A DNA stretch of 10,283 bases from Fidelibacterota bacterium (GTDB lineage: Bacteria > Fidelibacterota > UBA2242). Of the stretch, positions 4,564-10,283 are shown one piece after another. The translations under genes and the position numbers were made by a program. The stretch spans positions 1-10,283 of the forward strand of contig DPVY01000213.1 in the NCBI GenBank assembly GCA_003527965.1, given 5' to 3'. The first letter of the stretch is position 1. Every line of letters starts with the position of its first letter. The notes under the pieces were generated by a model that was not told where the DNA came from, made no database searches, and was given only the letters and a program-made list of their open reading frames with translations.

Positions 4564-7398
4564 ATGGTTAAGCAGCCGGTTAAAAAGACAAAGCATCTAC
4601 TACCATATTGCTTGGGCGGACTATTACTGTTGTTTGCCTTTACGACTCCCTCCTTTTGTCAATTTTACTTCGGACGGAATAAGGTTCAGTATGAACAGTT
4701 TGAATGGCAGGTGCTCTCAACCGATCATTTCAATATTTACTATTATAAAGAAGAGCATGACCTGGTCCAGCTGGCGGCATATTACGCCGAGGAAGCCTTT
4801 AATGAACTGGAACAAAAATTTAACCATACGATCATTTCACCCATTCCGCTTATTATTTACAGTAATCATATCCATTTTCAACAGACCAACGTCCTGCCAA
4901 TGTGGATTCCCGAAGGTGTTGGCGGTTTTTTTGAATTTCTAAAACGTCGGGTCGTCATCCCTTACTCCGGCAAGCTGGAAGAATTCAGAAACGTCATCCG
5001 GCATGAACTTGTCCATGTATTCATGCATCATAAAATTGCATCCGTCGCGCGCGATATCGGGCTCTGGGATACGCCCTATTTTCCCTTGTGGTTTGTAGAA
5101 GGGCTGGCTGAATCCTGGTCCGAAGGCTGGGATTCCGACGCCGAACTTATTATTCGCGACGCTGTCTTGCACGATTATCTGTTCCCCCTGGACAGTTATG
5201 AATTAATGCAAGCCGGTTATCTGCTGTACAAAGAGGGTCAATCTTTTTTACAATTTTATGAGAACACATACGGCGCCGACCGGATCAGAACATTATTGGA
5301 AAATTACTGGCGCTACGAATCGTTTGAAGACGCCATGACAGCAATTTCCGCTAAAAAGTACTCCCAGGTTACTGATGAATGGAAATTGGATCTAAAACAA
5401 AAATTTGCAAATAATCTTTCAAAGGAATCGGTTCTGAAACCAAACGAATTCCAGATAACCGAACATGGATCAAATATCAGCCCGGATTATTATATCGATA
5501 AAGACGGCAAACGAAAGCTCATCTATCTGTCAAACCGTTTTGGATACACGGATGTTTATTCCCGGACAGACAAAAAAAAGAAAGCAAAACCCCTGATAAA
5601 AGGCGAACGCAATGCCGGTTATGAGTCTCTTCATTTTCTGCAAACCGGTTTTAACGTTAATAGTCAAGGACAGCTTGTGCTGGTCACCAAATCCGGCAGT
5701 CAGGACGTGTTACGCGTAATTGACATCGAAAGCCGGCGTGAAATTACCTCCATGCAGCAGTCTGATCTTGTAACGATCCGATCACCAAAATGGTCGCCCG
5801 ATAACACAAAGATACTGTTTTCCGCCCAAAATGAAGCCGGTTATATGGATATTTATCTCTGGGAAATCAATAAAGAACGGGTGATCCGGCTGACCGCCGA
5901 TCTATACGTCGACCGGTCGCCCTGTTTTGATCCGTCAGGCAAATGGATTGTATTTGAATCCGACCGAACGTCTAAGCAAAATCAAAAAGGTTCAAATTTA
6001 TTCCTCTTAGATTCCGACACTAAGGAAATCATTCAAATAACAGACAATAATGCGATAAACAGTAAACCGGTCTGGTCCAGTCAAGATCCGGGTGTGATCT
6101 ATTTTCTGAGTGATATCACCGGAACCATGAATGTCTGGACTGCTTCGCTGAATTTATCCGATTTTCCTTCGATTGACCACACTGTACAATTAAAACAAAT
6201 CACCAATTACCATACCGGAGTTTATGATGTTTTGCCGGTGAACTCCGATACATTGCTGAGCACCGTATTCCTGAAATATAATTTCCAGATACATCAACTG
6301 CCGATACAGCCGGATACTTCCCTTATCTCTGTTCAAACCAGAGCTGTAAAAACAGATTATTCCGGAATTGATCTTCCATCGACTTTGGGTATTTCCCGAA
6401 AAGAAAATCGTCCGTATAAAATGAAATACAGCCTGGATTTTGCGCAGACTGCCGTGGCGTACGACCCGATCTTCGGATTTTTAGGCGGGGCTCAGTTAAG
6501 TATTTCCGATGTGCTCGGTAATCGATACTATCATTTTCTGCTGGCAAACACCGCCGAAACGTCATCGGAAATTATGGACCGTTTTAATGTTGCAATTACC
6601 CTGGTGGATTTAACACACCGGTCAAATTTCGGCTTGGGCATCTTTCATTTTGCCAACGATTATTTCGATCCCTACCAGGGATTCTACTTTGAAAGATCCG
6701 TCGGTGTCAGAGGAGCTTTAAATTACCCGATCGACGTATTCCACCGCCTGGAATTCAGCACATCGCTGTGGAGTTCTATTAAAGACGATTATTTTTCTAA
6801 GCTTAAAACCGCTTATTTAGTCTCAAATTACTTTTCATTCATCCACGACAATTCATTATGGACTTATACCGGACCGATTGACGGCTGGCGTTTTCGCTTT
6901 ACTTTTGGTCCGGCATTTGATTTTTTTAAATCACACATTCATAATTATACGGTGCTCTTTGATTTCCGGTATTATTGGCGCTTTCATCGTCAGATTACCT
7001 TCGCACACCGGTCGCTATTCTGGTTGAACGAAGGAACCGACATTCGCCGGTTTTATATCGGCGGCAGCTGGGGATTAAGAGGATACCGTATCAACGAGAT
7101 TTACGGCAGCAAATATGTACTGCTGAATAATGAATTCCGCTTCCCCTTTGCCGAAAGTATAATGGTAAAATTTAAAAAAACCGGGATTGGATTTGCTCCG
7201 GTCCGGGGCGCCCTGTTTTTTGACATCGGAAACGCCTGGGATTATGAATTTCCCGGTATGCGCGGCAGTTTCGGTTTTGGATTAAGGGGCAATCTGCTCG
7301 GTGGTCTGGTTCTGCGTCTGGATATTGGAAAAACGACGGATTTTCACAAACTGGAAAAAGGGTTGTTTACACAATTTTTCTTTGGATGGGACTATTAA
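4564..7398 (+). CDS. Outer-membrane protein: HExxH peptidase domain + TolB-like propeller + Omp85-like barrel
   Basis: The 944-residue product starts at ATG 4564, giving a basic N-terminus, a hydrophobic core and a PSFCQ end typical of a signal peptide. An in-frame ATG at 4543 adds seven residues; neither start has a Shine-Dalgarno sequence. Residues about 40-280 resemble the peptidase MA-like gluzincin domain: HELVH (147-151) supplies two zinc-ligand histidines and the catalytic Glu, and EGLAE (179-183) the likely third ligand. Residues about 295-590 contain PD40/TolB-type blades (SPKWSPDNTKILFSA at 407, SPCFDPSGKWIVFESDR at 452, SKPVWSS at 500). Residues about 620-944 are rich in alternating aromatic strands, carry GGSWGLRGYR (L838-Y841 matches the Omp85 (V/I)RG(F/Y) motif) and end in FFFGWDY, a C-terminal aromatic barrel signal. 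This indicates an outer-membrane barrel with a large periplasmic or surface part. No POTRA domain is evident. It is the first gene of the four-gene cluster. Confidence 0.88.
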   Translation: MVKQPVKKTKHLLPYCLGGLLLLFAFTTPSFCQFYFGRNKVQYEQFEWQVLSTDHFNIYYYKEEHDLVQLAAYYAEEAFNELEQKFNHTIISPIPLIIYSNHIHFQQTNVLPMWIPEGVGGFFEFLKRRVVIPYSGKLEEFRNVIRHELVHVFMHHKIASVARDIGLWDTPYFPLWFVEGLAESWSEGWDSDAELIIRDAVLHDYLFPLDSYELMQAGYLLYKEGQSFLQFYENTYGADRIRTLLENYWRYESFEDAMTAISAKKYSQVTDEWKLDLKQKFANNLSKESVLKPNEFQITEHGSNISPDYYIDKDGKRKLIYLSNRFGYTDVYSRTDKKKKAKPLIKGERNAGYESLHFLQTGFNVNSQGQLVLVTKSGSQDVLRVIDIESRREITSMQQSDLVTIRSPKWSPDNTKILFSAQNEAGYMDIYLWEINKERVIRLTADLYVDRSPCFDPSGKWIVFESDRTSKQNQKGSNLFLLDSDTKEIIQITDNNAINSKPVWSSQDPGVIYFLSDITGTMNVWTASLNLSDFPSIDHTVQLKQITNYHTGVYDVLPVNSDTLLSTVFLKYNFQIHQLPIQPDTSLISVQTRAVKTDYSGIDLPSTLGISRKENRPYKMKYSLDFAQTAVAYDPIFGFLGGAQLSISDVLGNRYYHFLLANTAETSSEIMDRFNVAITLVDLTHRSNFGLGIFHFANDYFDPYQGFYFERSVGVRGALNYPIDVFHRLEFSTSLWSSIKDDYFSKLKTAYLVSNYFSFIHDNSLWTYTGPIDGWRFRFTFGPAFDFFKSHIHNYTVLFDFRYYWRFHRQITFAHRSLFWLNEGTDIRRFYIGGSWGLRGYRINEIYGSKYVLLNNEFRFPFAESIMVKFKKTGIGFAPVRGALFFDIGNAWDYEFPGMRGSFGFGLRGNLLGGLVLRLDIGKTTDFHKLEKGLFTQFFFGWDY

Positions 7399-8498
7399 TG
7401 AATTTTAAAAAAATAATTTGGTTCCAATTGCTGATCCTCAGCCTGGTAATAAATCAATGCGCACAAGGTCTTCGGGAAGCGGTTGAATTTATTGACTCTG
7501 CTGATTTTCCGATTTTCTCACTCGCAAAAAAGCCTGATCTCATCTGGAAACGACATCTTTCATCACCGCCCAAAGATCTAATGATAGTAAATAATGAACG
7601 ACTATTGATCAACACCTATCGGGGTGAGATTTTTGTCATTAAATTGGAAAACGGCAAAAAAATCAAAAACACCTGGCGTCCTTTCCGCAGACCTGTGGAA
7701 ATTTTATTGCAAGATTCGCTTCACCAGCGACTGTTTTTGACGGCTGCCAACGAAAACCACTTGTTAGCATACAATTTGAAAACCCAAAAAATCGAAACAA
7801 AATATAAAATAAAAGATATCGGCGGAGCAATACTGCTCAATAACGATACGGTTTATGTTCGTCAACATGAAACGGAGGTCGTCAAGATTGATCTTAAAAA
7901 AGGCGACCTCATTCATAGACGCTCCGTACCGGCGCAGATAACGCAAGGGCTTTATCAATTCAAAGATAAAATCTGGCTATACACCGCGGATGGTTTTATC
8001 AGGTTTTATGATCGAAATTTAACTCCATCGGGAAAGATTGATCTGCCGCTTTCCATCAATCCGGTCTTCACTATCTCCGGCGGTTTCTGTTTTGCTGCTG
8101 ATGGAACAGGACAATTCTGCATTATAAACCTTTCAGAAAAACAAATCCGCTTCGAGAAAAAGTACGACGTCCCAATCTATTCAGAGCCGCTTGTGCTTGG
8201 AAAAAGTGTAACGATTGGATTCAGCGATGGGACAGTCCGAAATCTTGATAAGAATACCGGCGCCGAATTCTGGCATTATAAAGGAACCGGACTGATCAAT
8301 AAACCTTTGTACGCAGTCGGGTCAATAATCATTATCCCGTATTCACGAGGACAGATCGTAGCATTGCATTCCGAAACCGGAGAAAAAGTCTGGGAACTTT
8401 CTTTTGAAAAAGGTATCAAAAAGGCAATAGTGTCTCCGGACGGATTAATTGTTTGCGATAATGCCCGCAATCTGCATTATTATCAGGTTAAAAAATGA
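7398..8498 (+). CDS. PQQ/BamB-like beta-propeller protein, possible lipoprotein
   Basis: Start and stop overlap in TAATG: the ATG at 7398 shares its A with the stop of the preceding gene, so translation is probably coupled. The in-frame ATG at 7386 is less likely. The 366-residue product has a basic N-terminus (MNFKKIIW), a hydrophobic run and LVINQC (C21). That resembles a lipobox, although Gln before the Cys is unusual. The rest is repeated beta-blades of the PQQ-like/BamB type: LIWKRHLSS, NTYRGEIFVIKLENGKK, SDGTVRNLDKNTGAEFW (W292) and YSRGQIVALHSETGEKVWEL. BamB is the periplasmic lipoprotein scaffold that binds BamA during barrel insertion. Standing directly after an Omp85-like gene, this protein may play a comparable partner role, but that is inference from fold and position. 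No catalytic residues for PQQ enzymes are seen. Confidence 0.8.
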   Translation: MNFKKIIWFQLLILSLVINQCAQGLREAVEFIDSADFPIFSLAKKPDLIWKRHLSSPPKDLMIVNNERLLINTYRGEIFVIKLENGKKIKNTWRPFRRPVEILLQDSLHQRLFLTAANENHLLAYNLKTQKIETKYKIKDIGGAILLNNDTVYVRQHETEVVKIDLKKGDLIHRRSVPAQITQGLYQFKDKIWLYTADGFIRFYDRNLTPSGKIDLPLSINPVFTISGGFCFAADGTGQFCIINLSEKQIRFEKKYDVPIYSEPLVLGKSVTIGFSDGTVRNLDKNTGAEFWHYKGTGLINKPLYAVGSIIIIPYSRGQIVALHSETGEKVWELSFEKGIKKAIVSPDGLIVCDNARNLHYYQVKK

Positions 8499-8902
8499 AA
8501 CGCATATTACAAATTGTATTGATAGTTTGTATCTCTTCGGCACTGTTCGCTGAGCCGTTACAATTAATGCAATCAATTCCGCAATTTGCCCTATCCTCAT
8601 CCACAGACAGTCTCAAAATCCGGCATCCGGAAATCCTGAAAGTACAAACCGCGCCGAAGCATCGCATCGGAATCACCAGACAGGGGCTTTTAGGATTTGG
8701 GGTCATGACGGTTTTCAGCGCCCTGTCATGGCATTATCACTCGGAAGCCGACGCCGCATACAGAAAGTATCAGCATTCCGGCAATATCGATGATATGAAC
8801 AGATTATACGATAAAGCTGTCAAATATGATAAACTTTCCGGCTGGAGTTTTGTCGGATTCGAAGTTGGATTTCTCATCACTTTATTATCCTTTAATCGTT
8901 GA
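8495..8902 (+). CDS. Small exported membrane protein, two hydrophobic segments
   Basis: It overlaps the preceding gene by four bases (ATGA). The 135-residue product has a signal peptide (MKRILQIVLIVCISSALFA, likely cleavage before E20) and a polar linker. A hydrophobic segment at residues 64-80 (GLLGFGVMTVFSALSWH) and a second at 114-132 (SGWSFVGFEVGFLITLL) flank a charged loop reading ADAAYRKYQHSGNIDDMN and then LYDKAVKYDK. This loop pattern (AxxAYxxY...YDKAxxYD) recalls small FCB envelope proteins of the DUF5683 kind, recognised by pattern only. Its role is unknown; a membrane subunit or adaptor of the surrounding envelope operon is plausible. Conservation of the coupling elsewhere would support that. 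Confidence 0.75.
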   Translation: MKRILQIVLIVCISSALFAEPLQLMQSIPQFALSSSTDSLKIRHPEILKVQTAPKHRIGITRQGLLGFGVMTVFSALSWHYHSEADAAYRKYQHSGNIDDMNRLYDKAVKYDKLSGWSFVGFEVGFLITLLSFNR

Positions 8903-8903
8903 T

Positions 8904-10157
8904 ATGAACGTAATTATCATCATCGCCGCTTTGCTGCTCATAAACAGTTGTTCGGATCGTGATAGAACGAATCCCTTCGACCCGAATAACCCGTTCACGC
9001 ATGGCGCTCCCACGAATGTGCGGGTTAAGTCCCATCGTAATACGATCGAATTGCGCTGGAGCAAAATGGACGTCGAAGACCTTTCCCATTATCAAATTTA
9101 CCGCGCCATAGAAAATGCAGAATTGGATTCGTTTCGCACTATATCAGCTGATACGAACTTCTTTTTTGATACTTCCGCCAAATATGACACGACCTACAGA
9201 TACGCCGTTCAGGCATTCACCGAATATGACGCCGGAACACTGTCCGATACGGTCAGGATAATTCCCGGTCCGGTAAATTTTATCATTGCCGATTTTTATA
9301 ATTTTGTCGTGCAAAAACTGACCTACGATGCCGAACATATTATGGCGGTAAATTACTTTCCATCGCCTATCGCCGTTGAAATTCATCCCCGGGAGGGCAA
9401 CATCTATATTGCGGAATACTGGAACCAGCAGATTATTGTTACCGATCCGGAATTAAATCCGGTCAATACCCTGGAATTAAACGATCGACCGATTGATTTT
9501 GCACTCGACGCCGCTAATCAACGACTCTATATCCTCGGCTATGATCAAAATCAGTTGATAATTCTAACGACCCTGGGAGCATATATACAATCAATTCCCC
9601 TTCCCTTTCAACTCGCCGTTAAGAGCCATATCTGTTTTGATTCATTGTCAGTCTGTACCTGGATCAGTGTTTCCGGAAAGGACAGCCTGTTCCAGGTACA
9701 GCTATATGACACTTATCAAGTTCAAGCCTATCCGGGTATAATTGACCCGAAAAAAGTGTATCCCGACCCGATCAACGGCGGCTGCTGGACTGCCACCGAT
9801 GCGGGGATCGTCTATTTATCACCGGACGGTCACATCTGCCGGTATCTTGAAGATCGTTACATTACTGATATAAGCGTCAATCAACAAAACGGCGATATTT
9901 ACTATATAGCCTATCAGTCGGATACTAAATCATGGGAAACGGGATATCTGGATCGTTCATTCGATTATGAATCAACACCAATCAAGGGAAATGAAATTCC
10001 CGATCAGTATTATATTCAGGTGATTCCGGGTGACGGTCAACGGGGATTTTTGACCATGCAGGTCGGCAGCTGGAATCTGTTGCGCTTTGATAATTCCGGA
10101 AAGAAAATTGGAGAATCAGGCTGGTATTCCGGCAGGTTGGATATCGCTCTGGAATAG
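8904..10157 (+). CDS. Lipoprotein with fibronectin type III domain and C-terminal beta-propeller
   Basis: The ATG at 8904 lies one base after the preceding stop and gives a classic lipoprotein leader, MNVIIIIAALLLINSC, with C16 as the lipidated residue; the frame also extends to 8826, but that part lies inside the upstream gene. The mature protein begins CSDRDRTNPFDPNNP, a start common in FCB lipoproteins. Residues about 36-122 match a fibronectin type III domain (APTNVRVKSHRNTIELRW, LSHYQIYRA, TTYRYAVQAF). Residues about 125-417 look like a six- or seven-bladed NHL/SMP-30-type propeller: PSPIAVEIHPREGNIYIAEY, RPIDFALDAANQRLYIL, GGCWTATDAGIVYLSPDG and ITDISVNQQNGDIYYIAY. Both folds usually mediate binding rather than catalysis, and no catalytic set is visible. 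It closes the cluster of four coupled envelope genes and is probably anchored in the outer membrane. Confidence 0.82.
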   Translation: MNVIIIIAALLLINSCSDRDRTNPFDPNNPFTHGAPTNVRVKSHRNTIELRWSKMDVEDLSHYQIYRAIENAELDSFRTISADTNFFFDTSAKYDTTYRYAVQAFTEYDAGTLSDTVRIIPGPVNFIIADFYNFVVQKLTYDAEHIMAVNYFPSPIAVEIHPREGNIYIAEYWNQQIIVTDPELNPVNTLELNDRPIDFALDAANQRLYILGYDQNQLIILTTLGAYIQSIPLPFQLAVKSHICFDSLSVCTWISVSGKDSLFQVQLYDTYQVQAYPGIIDPKKVYPDPINGGCWTATDAGIVYLSPDGHICRYLEDRYITDISVNQQNGDIYYIAYQSDTKSWETGYLDRSFDYESTPIKGNEIPDQYYIQVIPGDGQRGFLTMQVGSWNLLRFDNSGKKIGESGWYSGRLDIALE

Positions 10158-10179
10158 CGCTGCATATTAGTCTCTTATC

Positions 10180-10197
10180 CCGAAGGGACTCCTTCGG
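10180..10197 (+). terminator. Hairpin after the last gene, weak terminator or repeat
   Basis: CCGAAGG (10180-10186) pairs perfectly with CCTTCGG (10191-10197) around GACT, 22 bases after the stop at 10157. An alternative stem is ACTCC/GGAGT with loop TTC. What follows is A-rich (AGTAAAAATAC), not T-rich, so it is a poor rho-independent terminator. It may instead be a transcript-end structure or part of a dispersed intergenic repeat. The remainder to the window end (10198-10283) holds no gene. Confidence 0.4.
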
Positions 10198-10283
10198 AGT
10201 AAAAATACAAAGAAAATAATTGTCGTTAAATTTATTCACAAATCAAAAAAGATACTGGATATTGAGCGAAGCGAAATCCCGAT

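Noticed and set aside
6323..6565. Minus-strand open frames inside the barrel operon (also 4939-5172, 7764-7958, 8276-8470, 9144-9386, 9982-10239)
   Set aside because: All lie opposite well-supported coding sequence, with low-complexity or domain-free translations and no start signals.
7398..8498. PQQ-dependent dehydrogenase
   Set aside because: Only propeller repeats are present; the protein is too short for the enzymes and lacks their catalytic Asp and cysteine-pair signatures.
8826..8903. 26 extra N-terminal residues on the FnIII lipoprotein
   Set aside because: They overlap the preceding gene and would bury the lipoprotein signal peptide that starts at the ATG at 8904.

Overview
The window looks like chromosomal DNA of an uncultured or little-studied Gram-negative bacterium of the FCB group (Calditrichota, KSB1, Ignavibacteriota or Marinimicrobia-like). 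The reasons are two proteins with a type IX secretion/FlgD-like C-terminal sorting domain (PNPxNP, then IYxxxG, SGxYxV and a basic LLLK end), lipoproteins beginning CSDRDRTNPFDP, non-ATG starts and weak Shine-Dalgarno use. No rRNA, tRNA, CRISPR array, transposase or integrase was found. The phylum assignment is inference.

Left part (1-1630): the 3' end of a TPR-containing secreted protein with a sorting domain, then a convergent OmpR-family response regulator that is a pseudogene. It has lost the N-terminal half of its receiver and carries a one-base frameshift in the winged-helix domain. A hairpin lies between their 3' ends. This part is AT-rich.

Middle (1628-4400): a secreted cysteine-rich protein with three related repeats and a sorting domain, followed by a terminator. 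Next comes an isolated, strongly AT-rich ATP-grasp ligase of the D-Ala-D-Ala ligase type with a TTG start and a good Shine-Dalgarno sequence. Ten bases after its stop begins a 105-base imperfect inverted repeat with the architecture of an integron attC site, so this gene may be a captured cassette. No integrase is visible.

Right part (4564-10157): four genes that overlap or abut, very probably one operon, all for exported envelope proteins. They are a 944-residue protein joining an HExxH peptidase domain, a TolB-like propeller and an Omp85-like barrel; a BamB-like propeller, possibly a lipoprotein; a small two-helix membrane protein; and a lipoprotein with a fibronectin type III domain and a propeller. 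Together they suggest an outer-membrane assembly, processing or export module. Its role is not established.

The last 126 bases hold a hairpin and the start of what may be a dispersed intergenic repeat cut by the window edge.
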